The notes under the pieces were generated by a model. That model searched no databases and was not told the origin of the DNA. It was given only the letters and a program-made list of their open reading frames with translations. The position numbers and the translations under genes were made by a program. Below are positions 21,422 through 31,041 of a stretch of DNA of 37,958 nucleotides, piece by piece (the stretch's first letter is position 1; the number at the start of each line of letters is the position of its first letter). Source of the stretch: Pseudoalteromonas sp. BSi20652 (GTDB lineage: Bacteria > Pseudomonadota > Gammaproteobacteria > Enterobacterales > Alteromonadaceae); the NCBI RefSeq assembly GCF_000239855.1, contig NZ_BADT01000103.1:1-37958 (forward strand), given 5' to 3'.

Positions 21422-21966
21422 TTAAAATGCTGGGGCGTTTTTAAAGCTAAGGCCGGCTTCGTCTTTGGCAGACAGCTGCGGTAATTTACCTTCAACGAGT
21501 GGCCAGTCAATATTGAGTGTTGGGTCATCCCATTTTATTGATACTTCAACATTTGGGTTATACACGTCGGTACATTTATATACAAACTCGGCGGTTTCTG
21601 TTGTTACATAAAAACCATGTGCAAACCCTTCAGGCACCCAAAGCTGGCGTTTATTTTCAGCCGAAAGCAGTACGCCTACCCATTGCCCAAATGTGGGCGA
21701 TGCTTTACGCATATCTACTGCAACATCATATACTTCACCTTGTGTTACACGTACTAACTTACCTTGGGTGTTTTGTGTTTGGTAGTGCAGGCCGCGCAAT
21801 ATGCCATGTGCCGATTTACTGTGGTTTTCTTGCACAAAGGTGCGCTCGCCGCAGTGTTGGTTAAATAGTTCTGTGCGAAAGGTTTCCATAAAAAACCGCG
21901 CTCGTCACCAAACACTTGTGGCTCTATTATTTTTACATCAGGGATACTAGTTTCAATAAATTTCAT
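21422..21966 (-). pseudogene. rmlC: dTDP-4-dehydrorhamnose 3,5-epimerase, frameshifted once in this sequence
   Basis: The N-terminal 27 residues (MKFIETSIPDVKIIEPQVFG...) and the rest lie in different frames. Adding one base to the A6 run at 21890-21895 gives GDERGFFMETFR and a 181-residue RmlC, the expected length. Catalytic and substrate features are intact: QENHSKSAHGILRGLHYQ holds the catalytic His and Arg, and VPEGFAHGF is the conserved cupin segment. It epimerises C3 and C5 of dTDP-4-keto-6-deoxyglucose. It lies between rmlA and rmlD in a tight run (12 and 24 bp gaps). Because the flanking pathway genes are intact, the frameshift is more likely a base-call error than a lost gene. Confidence 0.88.
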
Positions 21967-21978
21967 TATTACTGCCTA

Positions 21979-22890
21979 TTAAAATACTTTTTGATCTAAA
22001 AGCGATAACAAATACTTGCCATAGCCCGACTTTTTAAGCGGCTTTGCTAGCTTTTTAAGTTGATCTGCATTTATGTAACCCATGCGATAAGCTATTTCTT
22101 CTGGGCAGTTAATTTTTAAGCCTTGGCGTTTTTCTATTGCGCGAATAAAGTTAGCAGCATCTAGTAAATCATCTAGTGTGCCGGTGTCTAACCAGGCTGT
22201 ACCACGGCCCATTATTTCTACGCTTAGCTCTTTATTAGCTAGGTATTGCTCTATTATGTCGGTAATTTCAAGCTCGCCACGTTCAGACGGTTTTACATTT
22301 TTAGCAAACTCTACTACGCGGCTATCAAAAAAGTATAACCCTGGTACTGCATAGTTTGATTTAGGTTTGTCTGGCTTTTCTTCTATTGAAATGGCTTTGC
22401 CGTTTTCGTCAAATTCAACCACACCATACGATTTAGGGTTAGCAACATGGTAGCCAAACACTGTAGCGCCTTGCTCACAACTTGTTGCATTTTGCAGTGA
22501 TAACGATAAATCGTGACCGTAAAATAGGTTGTCGCCTAATACTAGGGCTGCACATTGGCCTTGTAAAAAATCTTCGGCTAATAAAAATGCTTGTGCTAGG
22601 CCATCTGGGCTTGGTTGTTCTTTGTATTCAAATGTAATGCCCCATGCACTGCCATCGCCTAATAGCTCTTTAAATCGAGGTAATTCAGCAGGTGTTGATA
22701 TAATTAATATTTCGGTAATACCGGCCATCATTAAAGTAGATACCGGGTAAAATATCATTGGTTTATCGTATACTGGCATTAGCTGCTTACTTACTACTTT
22801 AGTAAGTGGGTATAAGCGAGTACCTGACCCACCAGCTAAAATTATACCTTTGCGTGCCGACTTTGTGGCCGGTGCTTTTAAAGAGTGCAT
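21979..22890 (-). CDS. rmlA: Glucose-1-phosphate thymidylyltransferase
   Basis: 303 residues. The nucleotidyltransferase signature [20 protein letters not shown] is at about residues 18-37, with [11 protein letters not shown] (metal site) and [19 protein letters not shown] downstream. It makes dTDP-glucose from dTTP and glucose 1-phosphate, the first step toward dTDP-rhamnose. The N-terminus carries about 13 extra residues before KGIILAGG compared with the usual MKGIILAGG start; no closer ATG exists, so the longer start is kept. It opens the rmlACD run, 66 bp after the KpsE-like gene. Confidence 0.94.
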   Translation of the reverse strand: MHSLKAPATKSARKGIILAGGSGTRLYPLTKVVSKQLMPVYDKPMIFYPVSTLMMAGITEILIISTPAELPRFKELLGDGSAWGITFEYKEQPSPDGLAQAFLLAEDFLQGQCAALVLGDNLFYGHDLSLSLQNATSCEQGATVFGYHVANPKSYGVVEFDENGKAISIEEKPDKPKSNYAVPGLYFFDSRVVEFAKNVKPSERGELEITDIIEQYLANKELSVEIMGRGTAWLDTGTLDDLLDAANFIRAIEKRQGLKINCPEEIAYRMGYINADQLKKLAKPLKKSGYGKYLLSLLDQKVF

Positions 22891-22956
22891 GTAGAATCCT
22901 ATCTATCCATTTTAATTAAATACTTATTAAGCTTTGTAGCTTTTATAAGCTTAAGT

Positions 22957-24389
22957 TTACCTTAGCTCTTTTACTGTGGCTAAAACTATTTTACCAATAC
23001 CAAATAGCATTAGCTGTAATACTGCGAATAATAAAATATTATATAAAGTAGCTGGGTATTTGTTGTCTTGCGGCAGCGTTGCCGATTCAACCACCACTAA
23101 ATATTTTAACTGGCGGTAAGCCTCTATACGCGCTTTATCAAGTGATACCTCAGAAGATGTATAGCCTTTAAGCGCGAGCTCTAACTCAATTTTTAAATCA
23201 GAAAATTGCGCAAGCACTTCGCTTACAGAGGTTCCATTATTTTTTATATTACTGTTAGTGCCTTGCTGGGTCGAAAGCCTATCTCGCTCAAGCTCTAGTT
23301 GCGTTTTAAGTGCGCTCAGCTCCGACGCTAACATAACTACCTGCGGGGCTTTTTCGGTCATGGTTGAACGCAGGCCTTTTAACTGTGCACTTTTAGTGGC
23401 TATTTGCCCTTCAAGCCCGTAGGTTATTTGCTGTAGTGCTAGGCCTTCGGCTTCTGGGTCAAGCAAGTTATTTTTTTGCTGAAATGCTAAGGTACTTTTT
23501 TGTGCATCGCGCAAGCGTTGCTCAACCTTAGCATGTTCCAAACGTATAAATTTTAACTGCGCGTCAGCTAATTGGTGGCCTATTGAGTTTATATACCACT
23601 CTGCACGGTTAACTATGGTTTGCGTTAGCGTATTAGCAAACTCTGGGGTAAAGCCCTGTACTAAAATTTTAATTACGCCTGAGGCTTCGTCAATTTCTAT
23701 TGTGGTGTGATCTTTATAATATTTTAATAAATCTTCTATGCTGGCATTACTACTTAAGCGCGAAAACACATCGCCACCGTTTTGGTAATGCTCTTTTAGG
23801 TTATTGTGTGTTTGTAAGTAATTTAGCAAGTCTTCTGAGTGAATATACGCTTTTGCTATTTCGGTATCGGCTGTTGTGTTACCGCCTACACCCAAACCAC
23901 TCAGTAGCGCCATTGACGGATCCATTGTTGCCATGCCGTCAGGCTGCTGAATTATTAATTGCGCACGGCTTTCAAACCGTGGTGCAGCCCAAACTAGCTG
24001 GTAAAAAGAAAATAATATAAAAGGCACAAGCAATAGTACAAACCATGGCTTAGTAAATAAGTGTAGGCCGCGCTTATTATTTAACTCAGCCATAGCAGCT
24101 TGCTTTACTGATGGTTTTGCATTTTGCTCGGTAGAGGTACTTGTTTGTGCTTTACCCGGTTGGTTATTTATTTTATTAGTAAGCCTAGTTAGCTCTTTTT
24201 GTATATATTGATTTGTGGGATCAATATTACGAGCGCGCTGCATAACACGCCTTGCTAGGTATATATCGTTTTGTTCAACCCGTTGAGCAAGCCCCATGAG
24301 CTTTTCGCCATTGTGCCAAATAGTTTTATCGGTTTTTTTGCTAGCTCGGTAAAGCGTTGTTCTATTTTTTCTATCGCTTGTTGACTCAT
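22957..24389 (-). CDS. kpsE: KpsE-like capsule export inner-membrane/periplasmic protein (start region frameshifted)
   Basis: The intact ORF reaches 24414, but its first ~27 residues look wrong. The ATG at 24387-24389 reads MSQQAIEKIEQRFTELAKK and joins the rest (TDKTIWHNGEKL) if one base is added to the T7 run at 24333-24339. That start lies 2 bp after the ATPase stop, and the restored protein has 477 residues. Layout: a cytoplasmic N-terminal ~115 residues with a TPR-like helical pair (ARRVMQRARNIDPTNQ), a membrane segment (WFVLLLVPFILFSFYQLVW), a periplasmic region with long coiled coil, and a second membrane segment near the C-terminus (YNILLFAVLQLMLFGIGKIV). This is the polysaccharide co-polymerase/KpsE class, which links the ABC transporter to the outer-membrane channel. 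The N-terminal extension is longer than in E. coli KpsE. Confidence 0.82.
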
Positions 24390-24391
24390 AA

Positions 24392-25042
24392 TTATAATGC
24401 CTGGTAATGAGCAATTCCTTGCTCTAAATCGTTGTAAAAAGTAAGTTCGCCTTGGTGCAGTACTATGGCGCTATCGCAAAAATGGCGTAGCTCGTCCATT
24501 TCGTGGCTAACCATTATCACATTGGCATTTTTACTTTTTTGTGTGAGGGCTTCACGCGTTTTATTTCTAAAGTTTGCGTCGCCCACTGAGGTAACTTCAT
24601 CTATTAGGTATACGTCAAAATCTATACCTATTGAGCACGCAAATGCTAGGCGGGGCTTCATGCCACTTGAGTATGTATTTACAGGTAAATCAAACTTTGT
24701 GCCTAGCTCGGCAAATTGGCGCACACGGCGTACGTATTGGTCTAAGTCGGCAACACCGTTAATCATCCCTATAAAGCGGGCATTTTCGGCGCCACTCATT
24801 TGCGGATGAATCCCCGTTGCAAGCGCTACCGGCCACGACAAGTGAAGGTCTGTAACTATTTCACCTTTATTAGGGTATTCGCTGCCAGCAAGCATTCTAA
24901 AAAGAGTAGATTTACCTGCGCCATTAGAGCCTAAAATAGCAATGTTATGGCCGCTGGGTATTTCAAAGCTTACATTTTTAAAAATATATTGGTTACCTAG
25001 CGTAGAGGGGTAGTACTTGGTAACATTTTGCAACTTAATCAC
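24392..25042 (-). CDS. kpsT: Polysaccharide ABC transporter ATP-binding protein, KpsT-like
   Basis: 216 residues with all ABC ATPase motifs: Walker A GSNGAGKST (residues ~38-46), a signature segment YSSGMKPRLAF, Walker B VYLIDEVTSVGD and the H-loop SHEMDELRHF. The length and lack of a C-terminal extension match KpsT/Wzt-short of capsule exporters rather than Wzt with a glycan-binding domain. It powers export of the finished polymer across the inner membrane together with the permease encoded 23 bp upstream. It is followed 2 bp later by the KpsE-like gene. Confidence 0.92.
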   Translation of the reverse strand: MIKLQNVTKYYPSTLGNQYIFKNVSFEIPSGHNIAILGSNGAGKSTLFRMLAGSEYPNKGEIVTDLHLSWPVALATGIHPQMSGAENARFIGMINGVADLDQYVRRVRQFAELGTKFDLPVNTYSSGMKPRLAFACSIGIDFDVYLIDEVTSVGDANFRNKTREALTQKSKNANVIMVSHEMDELRHFCDSAIVLHQGELTFYNDLEQGIAHYQAL

Positions 25043-25065
25043 TTAATACTCCTTGTTGCATAAGG

Positions 25066-25849
25066 TTACCTGCTTAGCGCCTGTTTCCACGAAACGTGGT
25101 AAACAGCTAAAGCAAAAAACAATAATACAATCGTACAAGCTAATAAATAAAACTCACTTACTGCCTCTGTAGGGTAAGTACTATAAGCCGCATGACGAGT
25201 TAACTCTATTGCATGCAAAATAGGGTTCCAATCTAAATACGACCAGTACTCTTTGGGTATATCCTGCATCGAAAAAAATACACCCGATATAAAAAACAAA
25301 GGCCTAGTTAAAATACCTCGTACTTTAGTAATTTCAGGTACATAACATTGCCCAATAGCAAATAGTAACCCGAGTGACATCGCTATAATCCATACAGCAA
25401 AAACGTTTGTTATTAAAAATAATGGATCGTCTATATTAATATCCATTTTAAGTAAAAACATTAGTAATAAAATAAGTAAAAAACAAATAGCTTAACTAAC
25501 AAATCAAAAAACTACTGGCCACAACGCTACTAATTGGCTGCACTTGCCTAAAGGCAAATAAGGCTTTATTTTTTTTTATTGAATTTGCTGAGTTATTTAA
25601 GGTTTCTAAAAACAATTGAATTAACAGCATGCCGTACATCATAAATTCGAATGTGGGCACTGTGTGCGAGTCACTACCTGAGATCAGGCCGCGTAAGTAC
25701 GATAGTAAAAATATAAAACTTAATGGCTGAAATACCGCCCACGCAAGCCCTAGCTTATCGTTAAAGCCTGTGCGGATTTCACGAACAAACAGGGCAAATA
25801 TAACGTCGCGCCATATTGCCCAGTTACTACGTTTAAGTACTGTGGTCAT
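25066..25849 (-). pseudogene. kpsM: Polysaccharide ABC transporter permease, KpsM-like, two frameshifts in this sequence
   Basis: ORFs 25496-25849 and 25066-25461 are the two halves of an ABC-2 type permease. Adding one base to each of two A6 runs (25506-25511 and 25478-25483) gives a continuous 261-residue protein reading SSFFDLLVKLFVFLLILLL across the break, a proper membrane segment. The N-terminal half has the family's cytoplasmic FVREIRTGFNDKLGLAWAV, and the C-terminal half has FFISGVFFSMQDIPKEYWSYLDWNPI, conserved in KpsM/Wzm. Six membrane segments are expected. Its ATG abuts the stop of the KpsD-like gene (TAAATG), a sign of translational coupling. Confidence 0.88.
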
Positions 25850-27577
25850 TTAGGTTGCCACATTTGCCGCAATAGCAATTTGATAAATTATTTGCGTAAT
25901 GTCTTTAATCGACTGCAAAAACTTAGTGTCGACTTTTGGTAATACTAAAATTTGGTCACCTGGTTTTAAAGTGCCATAGGCGTCTACGTCTATCATGCCG
26001 TTAGGGTGTATTACCATTATTTGCTCAAAGTTAGCACGCTCACTATAACCTCCTGCCCATGCAATGTAGTCGTCTATGGTTGCATTTGGGTTATACACAA
26101 GCGCTTGCGGCATAAGTACTTCGCCGCCTATGTGTATTAGGTCTGTTTTAGCAGGAATGTAAACTATATCGCCCTGCTCTAATCTAATATTAGCTACTTG
26201 CCCTTGGTCTGAAATTACAACTTTACCGAGTGGCACTGTTTTGCGGGCTCGTTCGGTAAATTCTAAAATCATTTTGCCTTCTTCGGCTCTTATTTTAGCT
26301 TCTCCGTCGGATGACGCTGGGGCGGTAAATATACTGCGCTCTAATCGGTCTAACGCTTGCTCTATCATCTCTTTTTGTTTTTTAGCTACGCTTTTACGCT
26401 GAATATAAATTGACTTATAGTCAGCAAGATCTTTATCTATTTGTATATTGGCAAGTAGGTCGTGCAAGCGTGTGTTGTTTTTTACCGCAAAGTACGACGG
26501 CCCTAAATAACTACCCGCTACTTGAATATCGAGCACTTGCGTGCGTATATCGTCGTTAAAAATAAGACGATCGCCATCTTTTAGCACAAAATTTGTAAAT
26601 CTATCATAAGGGAGGTAAACCGAAAAAGGCCCTGTATCGCGATCTCCAACTATTCCTACGTGGCTTACCTTAGCAAGTGGCAGGGCAAATTTTGCTAGTT
26701 GCTCACCCGTTGCTTGGTTGTCTTTAAATTCAAACCTAAATGGCGCTCTTACACTTCCTGATACAACAACTGTTGCTTTTTGGCGTTCAACTAAAATTAC
26801 GTCGTTGTCTTTAAAGTTAAACTTAGGGAGGTAACCACTTAAAATAAAGTCGTATAGGTCTATGTTTTGAATTACTTTGTCGTTACGTAATACTTTTATA
26901 GAACGGTAGCTGCCTCGCTCAGAGTCAATTCCGCCTGCGCGTTTTAAGTAATATAAAATACTGTCGGATGCTATACCTGCATATTGCCCAGGACGAACAA
27001 TGCTACCACTTATATAAACACTTACTGGCGTGGCGGTAAGTAAATTTACGTATATTTGTACGCTACTTTTATATACTTCTTTTATTTTATTACTTACGTA
27101 GCTATTTAGCTGACTTGCTTTTACGTCGGCTACATATACCGGACCTACGTTAGTTATAAATAAATTACCTTGGTTATCAACAGTGATAACTTCTGACTGG
27201 TTTATTGCACCCCACAACCAAATAGAAACTTTGTCGCCTGGTGCTATTGTGTAATCGTCGTTTAGACCATCTTGGCGCTCACTTTCGTAACCACCTGCAA
27301 ATAAATTTGCACCATATGGCGGTGGCAAACCAAACTCTGGGGTAGGGAGTAATTCAGCCGCTGACATTTCGCCCGGTAATAAAGTACCTGTTCGACCTTG
27401 TTTACTGTATGTTCCGCTTTGAAGTGATGCGTTTGGTAGTTGTGTTTGCGTAGTACCTGCGCTTTCAAGCTGGCTTAACGATATTTGTTCCGCTGCAGTA
27501 GCACTTAGGCTAAATAAGCTGATGGTAGAGCAGGTTAATATTAAAAATGTTTTAACTATTTTGCTTAGCATGTTCAT
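25850..27577 (-). CDS. kpsD: Polysaccharide export protein, KpsD/Wza-type outer-membrane channel component
   Basis: The start at 27575-27577 (MNMLSKIVKTFLILTC) is preferred to the longer ORF start at 27622. It puts a normal signal peptide at the N-terminus (cleavage after SATAA) and lies 7 bp after the lipoprotein stop. The result is 575 residues, near E. coli KpsD. The Poly_export domain begins at about residue 100 (DDYTIAPGDKVSIWLWG). SLBB-like domains follow (PVSVYISGSIVRPGQY, ATVVVSGSVRAPFRF, LIHIGGEVLMPQAL). It has no lipobox, like KpsD and unlike Wza. It carries the polymer across the periplasm and outer membrane with the KpsE-like protein. Confidence 0.9.
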   Translation of the reverse strand: MNMLSKIVKTFLILTCSTISLFSLSATAAEQISLSQLESAGTTQTQLPNASLQSGTYSKQGRTGTLLPGEMSAAELLPTPEFGLPPPYGANLFAGGYESERQDGLNDDYTIAPGDKVSIWLWGAINQSEVITVDNQGNLFITNVGPVYVADVKASQLNSYVSNKIKEVYKSSVQIYVNLLTATPVSVYISGSIVRPGQYAGIASDSILYYLKRAGGIDSERGSYRSIKVLRNDKVIQNIDLYDFILSGYLPKFNFKDNDVILVERQKATVVVSGSVRAPFRFEFKDNQATGEQLAKFALPLAKVSHVGIVGDRDTGPFSVYLPYDRFTNFVLKDGDRLIFNDDIRTQVLDIQVAGSYLGPSYFAVKNNTRLHDLLANIQIDKDLADYKSIYIQRKSVAKKQKEMIEQALDRLERSIFTAPASSDGEAKIRAEEGKMILEFTERARKTVPLGKVVISDQGQVANIRLEQGDIVYIPAKTDLIHIGGEVLMPQALVYNPNATIDDYIAWAGGYSERANFEQIMVIHPNGMIDVDAYGTLKPGDQILVLPKVDTKFLQSIKDITQIIYQIAIAANVAT

Positions 27578-27584
27578 AAAAGAC

Positions 27585-27970
27585 TTACGCTCCAAAGCTA
27601 ATTTGGTTGTTTTTATTTTCAATTACTTGAGGCGTTACTATCCATTGTTGGTTAGTATTTTTACATACAGCGCGGCGCTCTTGTTCGGCTAATTGCTCTG
27701 CTCTTTTTAAATAAACCACTCTACAATATTCACCTAACGCTGACGTATATTGTAGGCCTAATGTAAACTCAATATTATTATACTCGCCTGTGTAACCTTG
27801 TTGCTGAGAGTCTAAGACGTCACTTAAATACGCAGGTAATGTGCTAGTGCCATTAGATTTTATGGGTTCGTCTATTAGCGCACGTGTTGCATGAAGAACA
27901 GGAGGTGACATAGCACAGCCAGTTAAAAACAGAAAAGGGATAAGTGATAGTATAACTTTATTTTTTTCAT
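27585..27970 (-). pseudogene. Small lipoprotein of the export operon, frameshifted once at its start
   Basis: From ATG 27968-27970 the frame stops after 15 codons. Adding one base to the T7 run at 27961-27967 gives MKKNKVILSLIPFLFLTGCA, a lipoprotein signal with lipobox LTGC, running straight into the open frame that ends at 27585. The restored product has 128 residues and the mature part about 110, with three further cysteines in this stretch (EYCRVVYLKRAEQLAEQE and AVCKN). It is not a family I can name. Position immediately before the KpsD-like gene (7 bp) suggests an accessory of the exporter, anchored in the outer membrane. Confidence 0.72.
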
Positions 27971-28022
27971 TATTTATTTTCTAATCTATTGGTAAGTAAC
28001 AAAATAAAATCCTTTGATGCAG

Positions 28023-29054
28023 CTAAATTTGCGTTAACTTTTTCCATGCTTGTTTAGTCATTGCCGAATAACACATAAAAAACAATAAAAAACATACTAG
28101 CATTATCCACTCAGCTACTGCATAAGCTTCAGCTAAACAACCTAGTGCGGCTAGTATACTTGCACCAGACGAAATAACAATAAGCGAAAAACGATGGCTA
28201 TAACCTGCAGCTTCAAATATGTGATGCAAATGCTGCCTGTCAGCCTGAAAAGGAGAAACCCCTGATTTAATTCTACGCATTATTACTGTCGCCATATCCA
28301 TCAAAGGCACTGCAATTATATACAAGGCAGTTACAGGTCTTAATGCTGGCGCATCTAACTCTATTCCTATTACCATAAGCCAAACAAGCGTTAAGCCAAT
28401 AAGCATGTTGCCTGAGTCGCCCATAAATATTTTAGTCACCGAACTGTGAAGCTTGAGGTTAAATATTAAATAACCTAACAAAGCGGCTATAAATAAAACA
28501 GGTAATAAGCTCCATGCATTGGTAACTCTACTTAATAAAAAGGCTAACGCTGTAAACGCAACCAAGCTGAGTAAACCGACTAAACCATCCATGCCATCCA
28601 TCATATTAATGGCATTTATTCCTGCAATAATAGCAATAACCGTTAATACAATCCCAAACCCTGCTAGTTTTAGTTCAGCCCACCCTAAAATGTATCCTAA
28701 GCTGTGTAAATATATCTCTGTTCCAAATATAACCAATGACGCGACAAGTACTTGCGCCACAAGGCGAACTCTAACCGATAATTGGTAACGATCATCAAGA
28801 GTACCTAAAAAAAGCACCAACGCCGATGCAACTAAATAAATATTTAAGTTTCGGCTGTATTCTATAAATAGCATTGAAGTAATTAAAACGGCTAAATAAA
28901 TTGCAATCCCGCCAACTAAAGGAATGTTTCCTGTATGTATTTTACGAGCGCATGGGAAGTCAACCAACCCTGTTTTTATAGCTATAGGGTTAATCACTTT
29001 TATGGCAACAAGTGAGATAATAAACGTAATTGAAAGAGGTAACCAAAAATCCAT
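28023..29054 (-). CDS. wecA: WecA-like undecaprenyl-phosphate sugar-1-phosphate transferase
   Basis: 343 residues and about ten membrane segments, the MraY/WecA/TagO family. Hallmarks are RKIHTGNIPLVGG near residues 38-49, the DD pair at 87-88 (TLDDRYQLS), NAINMMDGMDG at 147-157, KIFMGDSGNM, and the HLHHIFEAAGYSHR loop that distinguishes the WecA branch. It transfers a sugar 1-phosphate, usually GlcNAc-1-P, to undecaprenyl phosphate to start glycan assembly on the cytoplasmic face. It is the first gene of the export block and is separated by 52 bp from the lipoprotein. The exact sugar cannot be read from sequence. Its presence beside a KpsMTED-type exporter is unusual. Confidence 0.9.
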   Translation of the reverse strand: MDFWLPLSITFIISLVAIKVINPIAIKTGLVDFPCARKIHTGNIPLVGGIAIYLAVLITSMLFIEYSRNLNIYLVASALVLFLGTLDDRYQLSVRVRLVAQVLVASLVIFGTEIYLHSLGYILGWAELKLAGFGIVLTVIAIIAGINAINMMDGMDGLVGLLSLVAFTALAFLLSRVTNAWSLLPVLFIAALLGYLIFNLKLHSSVTKIFMGDSGNMLIGLTLVWLMVIGIELDAPALRPVTALYIIAVPLMDMATVIMRRIKSGVSPFQADRQHLHHIFEAAGYSHRFSLIVISSGASILAALGCLAEAYAVAEWIMLVCFLLFFMCYSAMTKQAWKKLTQI

Positions 29055-29527
29055 TATATGTCCATGTGTGTAAAAGTGTAGCTAACGCGTAACGTATATG
29101 TACTTCTCATAAGTATACAAAACCTTTACATTTATGCATGGTTAATTTCAGCTATATTAAGGAGATAATATACATAAAACACATGATTTATCATTAGTTT
29201 TTTAATGATTTTTATTTTAGCATTAAAAATAATACCACAAATAGCTGTTTACCGTAGTTGAATTCTATTACAGCTTTAATGCAATCCTTTTACAAAAAAC
29301 CCATAGCGTACAAACAAATTATAAAAAATATATTTAGCTCAACATAGCCTGAACATTACTCTACTGCAGTTAAGCAAAATTAAAAATAAACCAGGAATTA
29401 AGTCTTGTCATAGAAAATATGCCCTATTTATTGTTAAAACACTACAGCTATAGCCTACCTTGAATTTTTGTAATTTAACTTATACTGTAAATATCGTTGC
29501 AAAAATTAGTAATAACAAGGAAAGATA
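29055..29527. other. Divergent intergenic region between wecA-like and RNase genes
   Basis: This 473 bp, AT-rich region must contain promoters for both directions. On the plus strand TTGAAT (29460-29465) and TATACT/TACTGT (29481-29488) are a possible -35/-10, with AAGGAAAG (29517-29524) as the ribosome site. On the minus strand a TATACT lies at 29112-29117, without a clear -35. No RfaH ops element (GGCGGTAG) and no gene was seen. Confidence 0.5.
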
Positions 29528-30916
29528 ATGCAAATACTTCACCACGGAGCGGTTAATGGCGTTACGGGTTCGTGCCATGAGCTGGTAGTTAACGAGCAAA
29601 CAAGTGTACTTATTGATTGCGGGTTATTTCAAGGGGAGGACTCTAAAACCGACCTCTCAATTGAGTTTAATATTACCCATGTTACTGCCCTTATTGTTAC
29701 CCATTGCCATATTGACCATGTTGGTCGAATACCTTACTTATTAGCAGCCGGTTTTAAAGGTCCTATTTTTACAAGTATTGCATCAGCCAGTTTGCTGCCT
29801 TTAGTAATTGAAGATGCTTTAAAAGTGGGTGTAACCCGCGACCCTAAAATTATAGCGGCCTGTTTAAGCTTATTGAATAAACGCATAGTAGCTGTTGATT
29901 ATAAAACGTGGTTTGAACTACCTTGCAAAGGCAACCAAACAGCTAAAGCACGTTTTCAACGAGCGGGGCATATATTGGGCTCAGCCTATGTTGAAATTGA
30001 TGTAGCAAATGGCGGCAAAAGTACAGACTCTCAAAAAAGTGTTCATCGGGTGGTTTTTTCAGGCGATTTAGGCGCGCCTTAAACACCGTTACTCCCTTCA
30101 CCTAAAGCGCCCTATAAAGCCGATACCCTAGTTATTGAATCAACCTACGGTGATAAAAATCATCAAGGCCGTAAAGAGCGTACAAAAACGCTAAAAAGCA
30201 TTATTGAACGCGCCGTAGCCGACAACGGCGTTGTTTTAGTACCTGCGTTTAGTATTGGCCGCACACAGGAGCTGCTATACGAGCTTGAGCAACTCATACA
30301 TAGCTCATCTAAAAAGTCTAAGTGGCGAGACATTCACGTAATACTCGACTCCCCCATGGCTGCTAACTTTACCGAGCAATACAAAAAGTTTAAGCACCTA
30401 TGGGATAGCGAGGCTAAGCAAAAAGTAGCAAAAGGTAGGCACCCGCTCGATTTTAAAAACCTAACTACGGTTGATTCACACAAAGAGCATATGGCTATTA
30501 TTAACTATTTAAGTACTAGGCAAACACCCGCCATAATATTAGCGGCAAGCGGTATGTGCACAGGTGGCCGAATAGTTAATTACCTTGAGCGATTTTTAAA
30601 TGATAAAACCAGTGATGTATTATTTGTAGGCTACCAAGGGCGAGGCACACTAGGGCGCGATATTCAAAAATATGGCCCGCGTAATGGGTATGTTTTTATA
30701 AATGATGCTCGTATTACTATAAACGCAAAAATACATACAATTAGCGGCTATAGCGCCCATGCCGATCAAAACGGATTAATTAAGTTTGTAACAGGTATGC
30801 ATAAAAAGCCAAGCCATATAAAAATTGTACATGGCGATGATGATGCAAAAAAAGCGCTTGGGAATAGGTATAAAGAAATTTTAGGTAATACAACGATAGT
30901 TGAGATTGGCAGTTAG
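29528..30916 (+). pseudogene. Beta-CASP metallo-beta-lactamase RNase, interrupted by an in-frame stop
   Basis: The full frame would be 462 codons. It has the metal motif THCHIDH (residues 58-64), a later metal His in AGHILGSAY, the FSGDLG Asp, the beta-CASP region (LVPAFSIGRTQELLYE, AASGMCTGG) and the C-terminal RMMBL segment ISGYSAHAD. Family members act as exo/endoribonucleases. A TAA at 30080-30082 ends the frame after SGDLGAP, and the same frame resumes at once with TPLLPSP, so this is a substitution rather than an indel; a Tyr codon (TAT/TAC to TAA) is the simplest source. A plus-strand gene inside a minus-strand polysaccharide locus, it is probably a housekeeping passenger. Confidence 0.88.
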
Positions 30917-30947
30917 GTGAGTTTTATTCAATTAATTTCAATTATAC

Positions 30948-30986
30948 GCCTGCATAGAAAAATATACATTTAAACTCTCTGCAGGC
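30948..30986. terminator. Possible bidirectional hairpin between convergent genes
   Basis: GCCTGCA (30948-30954) and TGCAGGC (30980-30986) form a perfect 7 bp stem with a long 25-base loop, then ACAAATTTTT. It lies between the ends of the RNase gene and the HAD phosphatase gene. The long loop makes it a weak candidate. Confidence 0.3.
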
Positions 30987-31041
30987 ACAAATTTTTAAAC
31001 ATGTTTCTTTGTTACTATTGCAACTCTAAATAAATTGTTTT

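Noticed and set aside
24387-24414. KpsE-like protein starting at the upstream ATG (24414) and overlapping the ATPase gene
   Set aside because: The first ~27 residues look like an off-frame reading; the other frame gives a natural helical N-terminus starting 2 bp after the ATPase stop.
29055-29527. RfaH ops/JUMPstart element before the export block
   Set aside because: I looked for GGCGGTAG or its complement upstream of the wecA-like and other leading genes and did not find it.
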